From Theropithecus gelada (Eukaryota; Chordata; Mammalia; Primates; Cercopithecidae), in assembly GCF_003255815.1 (NCBI RefSeq), contig NC_037682.1, positions 43,603,011 through 43,667,010 of the forward strand: a stretch of DNA of 64,000 bases. The letters run 5' to 3'. The translations under genes and the position numbers were made by a program. This document shows positions 36,051 to 47,305 of this stretch, one piece after another (within the stretch, counting starts at the first letter, position 1; the number at the start of each line of letters is the position of its first letter). Below the pieces are notes generated by a model that made no database searches, had not been told where the DNA came from, and saw only the letters and a program-made list of their open reading frames with translations.

Positions 36051-36209
36051 TAATAGTTACCAATTAATTCACTAATAGACGCCATAATAATAGTTATGAT
36101 TTGATGTACTTTTACTATTAATCAAGTCTAAATGCTTTACTTGAATTAATCTCATATAATCAATACAACAATCTATGAAATGAGCTAAATAAATTAAATT
36201 TATCTTTTC

Positions 36210-36429
36210 ATTAACATTGTTGAATTATAAATTTATTTTTATTTTTGTTTATTTTATTTCATTTAGCATTTTTCTAAAGAACGAATATGTTTGATTATAT
36301 TGTCTTCTGCTGTGTTTTTGTCTGTTTTTTAAATTCTTCTTTTTGTTCATTATCTTTTTATTCTATGTATTTAAACTTTATATGCCGTTCTTGTCCCTTT
36401 TTATTTTAAAAGGTTAGCGACTTGTTTAC
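36210..36429 (-). mobile_element. Old L1 fragment, antisense, left part
   Basis: T-rich sequence leading into the Alu at 36430 and continuing beyond it. Assignment rests mainly on the right part (36723-37090). Confidence 0.45.
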
Positions 36430-36722
36430 TTTTTTTTTTTTTTTGAGACGGAGTCTCCCTCTGTCGCCCAGGCTGGAGTGCAGTGGCGCGATCTCTGCTT
36501 GCAAGCTCCGCCTCCCGGGTTCACGCCATTCTCCTGCCTCAGTCTCCCGAGTAGCTGGGACTACAGGCTCCTGCCACCATGCTCGGCTAATTTTTTTGTA
36601 TTTTTAGTAGAGACAGGGTTTCACTTTATTAGACAGGATGGTCTTGATCTCCTGACCTCGAGATCCGCTCGCCTCAGCCTCCCAAAGTGCTGGGACTACA
36701 GGCCTGAGCCACCGTACCCAGC
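36430..36722 (-). mobile_element. AluY-like, full length, antisense
   Basis: T-run, then a complete antisense Alu with tgagacggagtctccctctg and cgcctcccgggttcacgcca. An 8-bp TSD (acttgttt) lies at 36420-36427 and 36726-36733. Low divergence. Confidence 0.95.
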
Positions 36723-37090
36723 ACAACTTGTTTTCTAATGTGTGAATTTAAGATTATATGCTTTTCTTATAAATATTGCTTTGGTTGCATTCCAAAGTTT
36801 TTGTACACAATCCATTACTGTTTCAATGATCTAAACTTTTTAATAATTTTCATTACATTTTGGGGACTATGAATTATTTAGAAGTGTATGTGACATTTTT
36901 CTTTACATTTCTGAACATTTTTTTGCGAATTGATTTTCACTTGAATAGCATTTTTTTGGTCAAAGCACTTAGTTAATAATAATATTGATTTTTTAGTTTG
37001 TCTTGAGACTTCGTTTTAGACCAACTGCTAGTCTCTAATACGTGATAAATTTTGAAAATGTTCCATGTGAACTTAAAACGTGTTTATATA
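36723..37090 (-). mobile_element. Old L1 fragment, antisense, right part
   Basis: Blocks like cattacattttggggac and gaaaatgttccatgtgaact resemble the antisense of old L1M elements. No coding potential on either strand. Confidence 0.5.
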
Positions 37091-38194
37091 GATGATAATG
37101 TTCATGAGAAAGATCTTTGTTTTATTCACAACCATAAAGTGCCTCAGATACACAAGGCTTTTAAAATATACGTAACTCTAATAAATTCACTAATTGCTAC
37201 ATATATACAATTATTATATATTTTAAAAATGTAAAGTTCATCAATATTTTTTCCTAGTGCCCCCAAAATATAAGCACCCAAAACTTTTCTTACATTTTCC
37301 TGCTTTCATTTTATAGTTGCCTAGTACTTTAGTTCAACTTTATTTTTACTTCATATTTTTATTTATGTGTATATTTAATTTTCACTCTTATATTAAAGCC
37401 CAAGGCTCCAATTTTTATTTTATGCCTATTTGTTTCTCATCATCAAATTGTACACAAATGTAAATCAATATATAACTGCAGGGTGAGATTTATTTTGTTT
37501 TCACTATATAGTTTCTGGATTTACTTCATGACTATATGTGAATAAATCAAGTTTATATGCTAAATTTATGGACTTGTATTTTTATCCATTTTAAATCAAT
37601 TTTTATTTTTCTTAAAATAATCCATGCAGATAGTTTAAAAAGTTAAACAAACATAAGCTTATAAAAATTATAGCTGTTCCTCTCACTCTCCTACTGTTCC
37701 TCTCACTCTCCTACTTTCACCTTCGGAAATTCACCTCCCATCCATTTCTTCTCTTATTTACCTTTAAAATTGTGAGCGCACGCACACACACACACTCATC
37801 TTTTAAATATTTAAATGTATTGATTGACACAGTACTATGATATAAAAGGTAAAACTCTTTTACCTTTCTTATACTTTTCACTCTTCTTCCTTATCCTTTT
37901 CAATATGATTATACCATAATTATTAAACATAGTGTTTAAGTATTATGACTATAAATATTTTTGCATATCAACCAATTTCCCTTTTTTGATTGTCATTGAT
38001 TATTTTTTGGCATTAATAAATTTTAACTTTCTTATACTTCTTGACAAATACCTTTATATCTTTCAATGATTCTGTAAAACACTTTCAATGCAATATTACA
38101 TGGTGTCAAAGTTATCAGATAAAATAGCTACTCAGCTAGGAAAAAAACTCCTCAATTGCTCTATTTCCCTGCTACAAAAGTGATCTTTTCTACC
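37091..38194. other. Unassigned AT-rich DNA with a perfect tandem duplication
   Basis: No gene. A 20-bp unit (tgttcctctcactctcctac) is perfectly repeated at 37675-37714. A CA-rich patch is at 37774-37796. At 38195-38300, gatattttggctgggccttt resembles antisense L1M but is too short to call firmly. Confidence 0.45.
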
Positions 38195-38323
38195 TTTACA
38201 GTTAAAGGATATTTTGGCTGGGCCTTTGGATTCTAGGTTGAGAAATACTTTTCTATCCAAATTTTTAATATATACCTATATTATCTTTAATTAGATAAAT
38301 CACTGCATTAAGAATTCCAACAT

Positions 38324-38625
38324 GGCCAAGTGTGGTGGCTCATGCCTGTAATCTCAGCACTTTGAGAGGCCAATGGGGGGTGGATAATTTGAGGTCAGGA
38401 GTCTGAGACCAGCCTGGCTAACATGGTGAAATGCTGTCTCTACCAAAAAATACAAAAGTTAGCCAGGCATGGGGGCATGCACCTGTAATCTCAGCTACTC
38501 GGGAGGCTGAGGTGGGAGAATTGCTTGTACCAGGGAGACGGGGGTAACAGTGAGCAGAAATGGTGCCACTGCACTGCAGCCTGGGTGACAAAGTGAGACC
38601 CTGTCTAAAAATAATAATAATAATA
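38324..38625 (+). mobile_element. Alu, sense, with (AAT)n tail
   Basis: Full Alu from ggccaagtgtggtggctcat to the tail, where the poly(A) has become aaataataataataataat. Substitutions suggest an S- or J-type copy. Confidence 0.92.
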
Positions 38626-39207
38626 ATAATTAACAAAGAATGTAGACATCTTTTTTTGTGTGTGTGGTGGGTGGGAGTCCTGTGAATCTATACAATATTC
38701 TTCCACTAATACAAATTTCTATTTTCTTTTCTTCTCAATCATCTTGGGTGACTCGATGGAGGTGAGGGGGTTACGGAAACATTTTGGTTAACTAAAATGT
38801 AAATAAACCCTTAGATAACAACATAGAAAAAATATCGTCTTAATTACTGATAAATTAGAAATAGGAGATTGTGGCTTAGGTGTATGTGTGGCAACAATTG
38901 GCTTCACAATATTAGACTTAATAATTAAACATATCTACATGCCTAGTCATAGGCTGTGCTGGAAAAATGATGCAGCCACACACATCCCTACTCGACAACT
39001 CGTAACACAGAGGAGCAGATGAAAAGACAGGGCTGCTGGTGACAGTTAATTTCCATAGAAAAAGGGAAGAGGAAGAGGTGCTGCCATTGATGCCCAGATA
39101 CTACTCCCAATTATACATTCAGAATTTACTCTCCTTCCCTGAAAAGACCAGTAAATGAAGAAGAGGAGAAAAACCTGAATGTCATGTTAAATTTTGTCCT
39201 TAAATAT
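38626..39207. other. Unassigned DNA
   Basis: No gene or clear repeat recognised. Confidence 0.4.
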
Positions 39208-39344
39208 GTGCATCAGGTTCCTAGGGCTGCTGCAACAGATTATCACAAAAACGGTGCTTTAAAACAAGAGAGATTTATTTTCTCACAGTTCTGGAGGCCA
39301 GAAGTCTGAAGTTGATGTGTTGGTAGGGCTACATTCCCTCTGGT
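39208..39344 (-). mobile_element. MaLR/MLT-type LTR fragment, antisense
   Basis: ttcctagggctgctgcaaca, then gagatttattttctcacagt and tctggaggccagaagtctga: complement of the 3' part of an MLT-type LTR. It abuts a sense LTR on its right. Confidence 0.65.
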
Positions 39345-39349
39345 ATTAT

Positions 39350-39722
39350 TTGAAGATGTCCTCCAAAGTTCATCTCTTACAAACATGATCCCCAGTGTAA
39401 CAGGATTAAGAAGTGAGATATTTAAGAAGTGATTAGGTCATAAAGGTTCTGCTGTCATAATAGATTAATACTCTCATCACAAGAATAATGTTATCACAAG
39501 AAAGGAAAACTTTGTAACCCCTTGTACCTTCTCATTGTCTTTTTCTTCCTCTCGCTTTATTTCTCTTTCTCCCTCTCTAGCCATTCTGCCTTTCACCATA
39601 GAATGACACAGCAAGAAGGCTCTTACAGGATGCCAGTCCCCCAGTCTTAGAATTCTCAGCCTCTAGAACCATGAACCAGTACATTTGTGTTCATTGTAAG
39701 TTATCCAGTATCAGGTATTCTA
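39350..39722 (+). mobile_element. MLT1A-like LTR, sense, 3' end missing
   Basis: gtcctccaaagttcatct, tgatccccagtgtaacagga, gtgattaggtcataaaggtt and cacagcaagaaggctctta follow MLT1 order. It breaks off at ccagtatcaggtattcta, about 30 bases before the expected terminus, exactly where an Alu begins. Confidence 0.7.
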
Positions 39723-40014
39723 GGTCGGGTACAGTGGCTCATGCCTGTAATCCGAGCACTTTGGGAGGCCAAGGGAGATGGATCACTTGAGTTCAGGAGT
39801 TCAAAACCAGCCTGGCCAACATGGTGAAATCCCATCTCTAATAAAAACACAAAAATTAGCCGAGCATGGTGACACATGCCTGTAATCCCAGCTACTCAGG
39901 AGGTGGAAGCAGGAGAATCACTTGAACCTGGGAGGCGGAGGTTGCAGTGGACAGAGATCGCACCATTGCACTCCAGGCTGGGTGACAGAGCAAGACTCCA
40001 TTAAAAAAAAAAAA
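39723..40014 (+). mobile_element. Alu (S-type), sense, without TSD
   Basis: Full-length Alu from ggtcgggtacagtggctc to a 13-base A-run that grades into agaaagaaaaacccc of the following MaLR. The left flank (tcaggtattcta) is not repeated on the right. Both neighbouring elements are truncated here. Confidence 0.93.
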
Positions 40015-40024
40015 AGAAAGAAAA

Positions 40025-41096
40025 ACCCCTTTTCTAGGAAAACATACAAGCTTACGGCAGAAATTTGCATAAGTAACAAGGAGCCAAATGTTACTTACCA
40101 AGACAATGGGGAAAATGTCTCCAGGGCATATGAGAGACCTTTGTGGCAGTCCCTCCCATCACAGGTCCATGGGAGGAAAAAGTGGCTTCATGGGCCAGGC
40201 CCAGGGCGCCTCTGTATGTGCAGACTAGGGACTTGGTGCCGTGCATCCCAGCTACTCCAGCCATGGCTAAAAGGCACCAAGGTACAGCTCAAGCCGGGGT
40301 TTCAGAAGGTGCAAGCCTCAAGTCTTGGCAGCTTCCACATGGTATTGGGCTTGTGGGTGCACAGAAATCAAGAATTGAGGATTGGGAACCTCCATGTAGA
40401 TTTCAGAAGATGTATAGTTGTTCAGGAAGAAGTTTGCTACAGGGATTGGGCCCTCATGGAGAACTCCTGCTAGGGCAGTGTGGAAGGGAAATGTGGGGTT
40501 AGAGTCCCCACACAGAGTCACCATGGGGCACTGCCTAATGGGGCTGTGACAAGAGGGCCACTGTCCTCCAGACCCCAGAGTAATAGATCCACCAACAGCT
40601 TGCCCCGTGCACCTGGAAAAGCCACAGACACTTAACATCAACAATGAAGGCAGCTGGGAGAGGAGCTGTACCTTTCAAAGCCACAGGGGCAGAATAGCCC
40701 AAGGCCATGGGAGAACCACCTCTTGCAACAGCGTGCCCTGGAAGTGAGCTATGGAGTCAAAGGAGATCACTGTGGATCTTTAAAGTTTAATGGCTGCCCT
40801 ATTGAATTTCAAATTTGCATGAAGCCTGTAGCCCCTTCATTTTGGCCAATTTCTCCCAGTTGGAATGGGTGTATTTAGCCAATGCCTGCACATCCATTGT
40901 ATCTAGGAAGTAACTAACTTGCTTTTGACTTCACAGGCTCAAAGGCAGAAAGGACTTGCCTTGTCTCAAATGGGACTTTGGACTTGGACTTTTGAGTTAA
41001 TGCTGAAATGAGTTAATACCTTGGGGGACTGTTGGAAGGGCATGATTGTGTTTTGAATTGTGAGGATATGAGATTTGTGAGGGGCCAGGGGCAGAA
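40025..41096 (+). mobile_element. MST/THE1-type internal region, 5' part missing
   Basis: Parallels 1335-2420 of the THE1 provirus in this window, from ccccttttctagg through aacaaggagccaaatgtta to ggggccaggggcagaa. Roughly the first 0.5 kb of the internal region and the 5' LTR are absent. Overlapping frames of 183 and 119 codons (39922-40473, 40143-40502) are broken MaLR sequence. Confidence 0.88.
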
Positions 41097-41481
41097 TAAT
41101 ATGATTTGAGTGTGCCCCCCTCCAAATCTCAACTTGAACTGTAGTTCTAATAATCCCCATGTGTTGTGGGAGGTAATTATATCATGGGGGTGGTTACCTC
41201 CATTCTGTTCTCATGATAGTGAGTGAGTTCTCACAAGAGCTGATTTTGTAAGGGGTGCCTATGTTTTATAAGGGGTGCTTTACCCTCTTCATTCTGCACT
41301 TCTCCTTGCTGCTGCCATATGAAGAAGGACATGTTTGCTTCCCCTTTCAACACAATTGTAAGTTTCCTAAGGCCTTCCCATGCATTCTGAACTGTGAGTC
41401 AATAAAACCATTTTTCTTTATAAATTACCCAGTCTCTAATATGTCTGACCCAAGTGTACTCTTATCTGCCAGCCTATTACA
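41097..41481 (+). mobile_element. MST-type 3' LTR of the truncated provirus
   Basis: Starts taatatgatttgagtgtg and carries cattctgttctcatgatagt, then gagtcaataaaaccatt and taaattacccagtctc. The last 40 bases are rearranged before the terminal ctattaca. Directly follows its internal region. Confidence 0.85.
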
Positions 41482-43044
41482 GAGTTTCTGCCAGGCCACA
41501 TCTGCTTGCAGCACAGCTTCATATGCCCAACTAGGGTACATCTCCGCAGACACTGCCATAGCTCTTTCACCAGCAGCCCTCACCTAACCATCAAAGAGCT
41601 TTTGCAGAGGGGCCTCTGCCAGTGTCCACCTACCCACAGCCTCGTTTTATGACTTTGCTGGCATGCACACATGCTGCAGATCCCATCATGCCACTGTCCT
41701 ACCACCAACCCACCACTGCCAGCAAGCACACACAGATGAGGATCCAGCTGCCCTGGTGCCACAGGTACATGTGAGTGACTGTGCACCACAATACCACTGG
41801 CCCAGTGAAACACGTTTTCTGGCACTCCCCATCAGAGTGTTGTTGCACTGAACCTAACTTGTACCACAGCCAAACACTCAAGAGCATTGAAGAATACAAA
41901 GGCAAAAAGTCCTATCCAAAGGACAGCAACTTCAAAGATTAATGGAACAACAACCCACACAGAATGAGAAGGAAACAACATAAAAACTTTGGCAACTCTA
42001 AAAGCCAGAGTGTCTTTTTGCCTCCAAATGGCAACACTAGATACTCAACAATGACGCTTAATCAGGCTGAAATGTCTGAAATGACAGATATAGAATTCAA
42101 AATCTTGATGCCAATGAAGGTCATTGAGATTCAGAGGAAGTTTAAACCCAATCCAAGGAATCTAAGGAATCAACTAAAATGATTCAAGAGCTGAAAGGCA
42201 AACTAGACATTTTAAGAAACAAAAACAAGTAGAGCTGATAGAGCTGAAAAACACACTACTGGAAACAATTGGAAGTATTAACAGCAGAATAGACAAAGCT
42301 GAGGAAATAATCTCAGAACTTGAAGACTGGTTTTTCAAATGAACTAAGTCAAAAAAAAGATAAAGAATTTTTAAAAATATACAAACCTCACAGAAATACA
42401 AAATTATGTCAAGAGACCACAGCTATGACTTATTGGCATCCATTAAAGAGAGGGAAAGAGAGGGAGCAACTTGGAAAACATGCTTGAGGATATTGTCCAC
42501 CCAACTTCACTAGAGAGGTTGACACTAAAATTCAAGAAATGCAAATAACTCCTGTGAGACGCTAGAAAAGATGACAATCCCAAATCATAACCATCAGGTT
42601 TTCTGAGGTGAATGTGAAAACTATATATAGTAAAGGCAACTAGAGATAAGGGGCAGGTCATATACAAAGATAACTCCATCAGACTGACAGCAGACCTTTC
42701 AGAAGCTAAATTGTACAATCCAAAAAAGATTGGGGGCCTATGTTCATCATTCTTAAATAAAGAAATTCCAACCAAGAATTTTATATGGAGCCAAACTAAG
42801 CTTTATAAACAAAGGAGAAATAAAATCCTTTTCAGACAAGCCAATGCTAAAGGAATTTGTTACCAACAGACATGCTTTACAAGAGGACATTACGGGAGTG
42901 CAAAACATGGAAATGAAAGACACCTACTGGCCACCACAAAAACACACTTAAGTGTATAAATTATTGACACTTTAAAGCAACTACCAATCAAGTCTAGATA
43001 ATAACTGGTGAACAACATAATGACAGGATCAAATTCATGTCTAT
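41482..43044 (+). mobile_element. L1PB-like element: 5' UTR part and ORF1 remnant
   Basis: The GC-richer 41482-41880 is consistent with an L1 5' UTR; ORF1 begins after agaatgagaaggaaacaac and runs past 42900 with aaccaggctgaaatg-like and gctgaggaaataatctcaga blocks from the coiled-coil region. Frameshifts and stops throughout. Family is judged by the 3' end at 47240-47290. The exact start within 41482-41600 is uncertain. Confidence 0.75.
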
Positions 43045-43336
43045 CTATCTATCCACACAGGATCTCACAGTTGCACAGGCTAGAGTGCAGTGGTGCAATT
43101 TTGGCTCACTGCAACTTCCACTTCCTGGGTTCAAATGTTTCTCATGCCTCAGCCTTCCGAGGAGCTGGGATCACAGGTATGCACCACTATGCCTGACTAA
43201 TTTTTGTATTTTTGGTAGAGATGGGGTTTTGTCATGTTGGCCAGGCTGGCCTTGAACTCATGGCCTGAACTCATGATCCACATACACTGGCCTCCTACAG
43301 TGCTAGATTACGGGCATGAACCATCATGCCCAGCCT
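43045..43336 (-). mobile_element. Old Alu, antisense
   Basis: Antisense Alu with tagagtgcagtggtgcaatt and ccatcatgcccagcc. The left end is a (TCTA)n/atcc patch rather than a T-run. A 12-bp local duplication (tgaactcatg at about 43253 and 43266) is inside it. Confidence 0.9.
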
Positions 43337-43768
43337 CACACAAATCAATATTAATCTTGAATGCAAACAGCATAAATGCCATCACATAAAAGGTACAGGG
43401 TGGCAAGCTGGATAAAGACACAAGATCCAGCTTTAGGCTGTCTTTAAGAGACCTATCTCACATGCAGTGACGCACCATGGGCTAAAAGTAAATGGATGAA
43501 GAAAGATCTGTGAAGCAAATGGAAAACAAAAAAGAGCATGGATTGCTATTCTTATTTCAGACAAAACAGACCTTAAAGCAACAATAATCAAAAAGAACAA
43601 AGATGGGCATTATATAATGCTAAAGGGTTCAATTCAATAAGAAAATGTATATGCACCCATCACTAGAGCACCCAGATTCGTAAGTCAAGTTCTTAGAGTC
43701 TTACAAAGAAATTTAGATAATCACACAATAATAGTGGGAGATATCAACACCCTAATGGCTGTATTAGA

Positions 43769-43774
<6 letters not shown>
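43337..43774 (+). mobile_element. L1PB-like: ORF2 endonuclease part 1
   Basis: Starts at the ORF1/ORF2 border (aatattaatcttgaatgcaa) and continues in the endonuclease (gattgctattcttatttcag, gtgggagatatcaaca) until an Alu at 43775. Confidence 0.85.
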
Positions 43775-43808
<34 letters not shown>

Positions 43809-44004
43809 CTGGAGTCTCACTTTGTCACCCAGGCTAGAGTGCAGTGGTGCGATCTTGGCTCACTGCAAGCTCCACCTCCGAGGTTCACGCCATTCTCCTG
43901 CCTCAGCCTCCCCAGTATCTGGAACTACAGGAACCCACCACCACGCCCAGCTAATTTTTTGTATTTTTAGTAGAGATGGTGCTTCACCGTGTTAGCCAGG
44001 ATGG
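43775..44004 (-). mobile_element. 5'-truncated Alu, antisense, with perfect TSD
   Basis: A T-run of over 30 bases, then antisense Alu that stops at gttagccaggatgg, lacking about the first 60 bases of Alu. The 10-bp TSD tagacagatt is perfect at 43765-43774 and 44005-44014. The long uninterrupted tail and low divergence suggest a fairly young insertion. Confidence 0.95.
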
Positions 44005-44274
44005 TAGACAGATTATTGAGGCAGAAGACTAACAAAGATATTCGAGACCTAAACTTGACACATGGCCAAGTGGACCTAACAGACATCTATAGAGCCAACA
44101 ACAACAAAATATACATTCTTCTCATCTGCACAGGGCACATACTCCAATATTAACTACATGCTCAACCATAAAGCATTTCTGACCAATATCCCTGATGAAC
44201 ATCGATGCAAAAATCCTCAGCAAAATACTAGTAAATCAAATTAAGCAGCACATCAAAAAGCTAATTCACCTGAT
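44005..44274 (+). mobile_element. L1PB-like: endonuclease part 2 fused to RT by a deletion
   Basis: Endonuclease sequence (acatctatagagccaacaac, aatatacattcttctcatct) ends at ccataaagcatttct and is joined near 44180 to RT sequence (ccaatatccctgatgaacat). Around 1 kb of ORF2 between these domains is missing. Confidence 0.85.
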
Positions 44275-44643
44275 TGATATGGTTTGGCTGTGTCCCCCGC
44301 CTCCCCCCGCAAATCTTATTTTGAATTGTAGCTTCCATAACCACCACATGTCATGGGAGGGACCAAATGGGAGGTAATTGAATCATGGGGATGGGCTTTT
44401 CCTGTTCCGTTCTCATGATGGTGAGTAAGTCCCATGAGATCAAATAGTTTTATAAAAGACAGTTTCCCTGCACACATTCTCTTTCCTGCCACTATGTAGG
44501 ACGTACCTTTGCTCCTCCTTCACTTTCTGCCATGACTGTGTGACCTCCCCGGCCATGTGGAACTGTGAGTCCATTAAACATCTTTTCCTTTATAAATTAA
44601 TCTCAGGTATGTATTTATAGCAGTATGAGAACAGATTAATATG
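44275..44643 (+). mobile_element. Solo THE1 LTR in the L1
   Basis: About 369 bp from tgatatggtttggctgtgtc to gattaatatg. Flanked by ctgat (44270-44274) and atgat (44644-44648), a 5-bp TSD with one mismatch. The L1 RT reads straight across when the LTR is removed. Confidence 0.93.
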
Positions 44644-44648
44644 ATGAT

Positions 44649-45740
44649 CAAGTAAGCTTTATTCCTGGGATGCAAGGTTGATCCAACCCACATGGATCAA
44701 CAAATGTGATTCATGACTTAAGCACAATTAAACAAAAATATGACCCATAATTATCTCAATAGATACAGAAAAGTCTTTCAATAAAATTCAACATTCTTTC
44801 ATGTTAAAAAACCTTCAAGAAATGTGGCACAGAGGGAACATTCCCCACATAAGGACCATCTATGAAAAACTCACATCCAACATCAAACTGAACAAACAAA
44901 AGCTGAAAGCATTCCGCTTGAGAACCAGAACAAGACAAGGATGCCCACACTCACCACTCCTATCCAACATTGTTCTGGAAGTCCTAGCCAAAGCAATCAA
45001 GCAAGAGAAAGAAACAAAAGGCATCCAAATAGAAACAGATCATTAAAGTATCTCTCTTTGCAGATGATATGTTTCTATACTTAGGAAACACCATAGTCTC
45101 TGCTCAAAGGCTCCTAAATCTCATAAACTTCAGCAAGGTTTCAGGATACTAAATCAATGCACAAAAATCAGTATTATTTCTACATACCCATAATGTCCAA
45201 GCTAAGAGTCAAACAAAACATGCAATCGCATTCACAATAGCCACACACACACAAACCTAGGAATACAACTAACTAGGGAAGTAAAAGATATTTACAACAA
45301 GCATTACAAAACACTAGTAAAAGAAATCAGAGATGACACAAACAAGTGGAAAAAGCATTCCATATTCTTGGATAGAAAGAATCAATATTATTCAAATGCC
45401 CATACTGCCCAAAGCATTTTACAGTTTTAATGCTGTTTCTATCAAACTACCAATGTCGTTTTTCACAATTAAAGAAAACTATTCTAAAATTAATATTGAA
45501 CCAAAAAAGAGATGGATAGTCAAAGCAATCCTAAGCAAAAAGAACAAAGCCAGAGGCATCACACTATCTGACATCAAACTAGACTACAAGGCTACGGTAA
45601 CAAAAGCCACATGATACTGATACAAATACAGGCACATAGACCAGAAAACAGATTACAGAACCCAGAAATAAAGCTGCACATGTACAACCACTTGATCTTC
45701 AACAAAGTCAACAATAATAAGTAATGGGGGAAGAACTCTT
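44649..45740 (+). mobile_element. L1PB-like: ORF2 RT and thumb
   Basis: Continues with caagtaagctttattcctgg. RT motif R-Q-G-C-P-H-S is at 44931-44955, and the catalytic site at about 45057-45071 reads F-A-D-D in a shifted frame. The thumb and start of the C-terminal domain follow, up to the Alu target site. Inactive. Confidence 0.87.
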
Positions 45741-46040
45741 TTTTTTTTTTTTTTTTTGAGATGGAGTGTTGCTCTGTCGCCCAGGCTGGAGTGCAGTGGC
45801 CAGATCTCAGCTCACTGCAAGCTCTGCCTCCCGGGTTCACACCATTCTCCTGCCTCAGCCTCCGGAGTAGCTGGGACTACAGGCGCCCGCCACCTCGCCC
45901 GGCTAGTTTTTTGTATTTTTTTAGTAGAGACGGGGTTTCACCATGTTAGCTAGGATGGTCTTGATCTTGTGACCTCGTGATCTGCCCGTCTCGGCCTCCC
46001 AAAGTGCTGGGATTACAGGCTTGAGCCACCGCGCCCGGCC
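45741..46040 (-). mobile_element. Young AluY, AluYR-like (Old World monkey type), antisense
   Basis: Full-length antisense Alu with a T-run and very little divergence. TSD agaactctt is perfect at 45732-45740 and 46041-46049. Read in sense it has ggctcaagcc, aactagccgggcgaggtgg and gagatctggccactgcac, positions that differ from human AluY and that I associate with the cercopithecid AluYR group. This is the best lineage clue in the window. Confidence 0.9.
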
Positions 46041-47305
46041 AGAACTCTTTATTCAATAAAGGATGCTGGGATAATTGACTAGCCATATGCAGAAGATTGA
46101 AACTGGATGCTTACCTTTCACCATATACAAAAATAAACTTACGATAAATTAAAGACTTAAATGTAAGACCTAAAACTATAGAAACCCTGGAAGAAGACCT
46201 AGAAAATACCATCTTGAACATAGGCCCAGGCAGATTTCATGATGAAGACTCCAAAAGCAACTGCAACAAAAACAAAAATTGACAAGTGGGACCTAATTAA
46301 ACTAAGGAGTTTCTCCACAGAAAAAGAAACTATCAACAGACTAAACAGACAACCTACAGAATGGGAGATGATATTTGCAAACTATGCATTCAACAAGGGT
46401 CTAATATCCAAAATCTATAAGGAAACTAAACAATCAACAAGCAGAAAACAAATAAGTCCATTAAAAATGCACAAAGGACATGAACACATGCTTCTCAAAA
46501 GAAGACATACACATGGCCAGCAAGCATAGAAAAAATTGTTCAATGTCACTAATCATTAGAGAAATGCAAATCAAAATCACAGTGAGATCTCACAACAGTC
46601 AGAATGACTGTTATTAAAAAGTCAAAAAATAACAGATGCTGGCAAGGTTTTGGAGAAAAGGGAATGTTGATACACTGCTGGTGGGAATGCAAATTAGTTC
46701 AGCCACTGTGGAAAGCAGTTTGGAGATTTCTGAAATAACTTAAAACAGAACTGCCATTTGACCCAGCTATCCCATTACTGAATATATACCCAAAGGAATA
46801 TACATCATTCTACCATAAAGACACATGTACTCATATATTCACTGAAGCACTCTTTACAATAGCAAAAACATGGAATCAGTCTAGATGCCCATCAATGATG
46901 GACTGGATAAAGAAAATGCAGCAGATATACATCATGGAATACTATGCAGCATTAAAAAAGGAATGAAATCATGTCTTTGCAGCACATGGATGGAGTTAGA
47001 GGGCATTTATTCTAAGGAATTAACACAGGAACAGATAATCAAACACTGCATGTTCTCACTTATAAGTGGGAGCTAAACATTGAGTACACAGAGACACAAA
47101 GGAAAAAACGAGAGACACTGGGGCCTACCTGAGGGTGGGGTATCAGAGGAGACTGAGGATAAAAAACCTACTATCAGGTACTATGGTCACTACATAGGCA
47201 ACAAAATAATTTGTACACCAAACTCCAATGACACACAATTCACCCATGCAATAAACTGGCACATGTATCCCCAAACTTAAAATAAAAACTGAAAGGGAAA
47301 AAAAT
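46041..47305 (+). mobile_element. L1PB-like: ORF2 C-terminal part and 3' UTR
   Basis: Resumes at the same target (agaactctttattcaataaa), runs through the Cys-rich C-terminal region (gcatgttctcacttataagt at 47048) and ends with ataaactggcacatgtatcc and cttaaaataaaaac, an L1PB-like 3' terminus and A-rich tail. Confidence 0.88.

Noticed and set aside
39208..39722. 5' LTR partner for the MST LTR at 41097
   Set aside because: Sequence and termini are MLT1-type and do not align with the MST LTR, so it is a separate older element.
39922..40502. Overlapping 183- and 119-codon frames as novel proteins
   Set aside because: They are the Alu tail read into MST internal sequence, and related text recurs at 1335 onward and 59600 onward.
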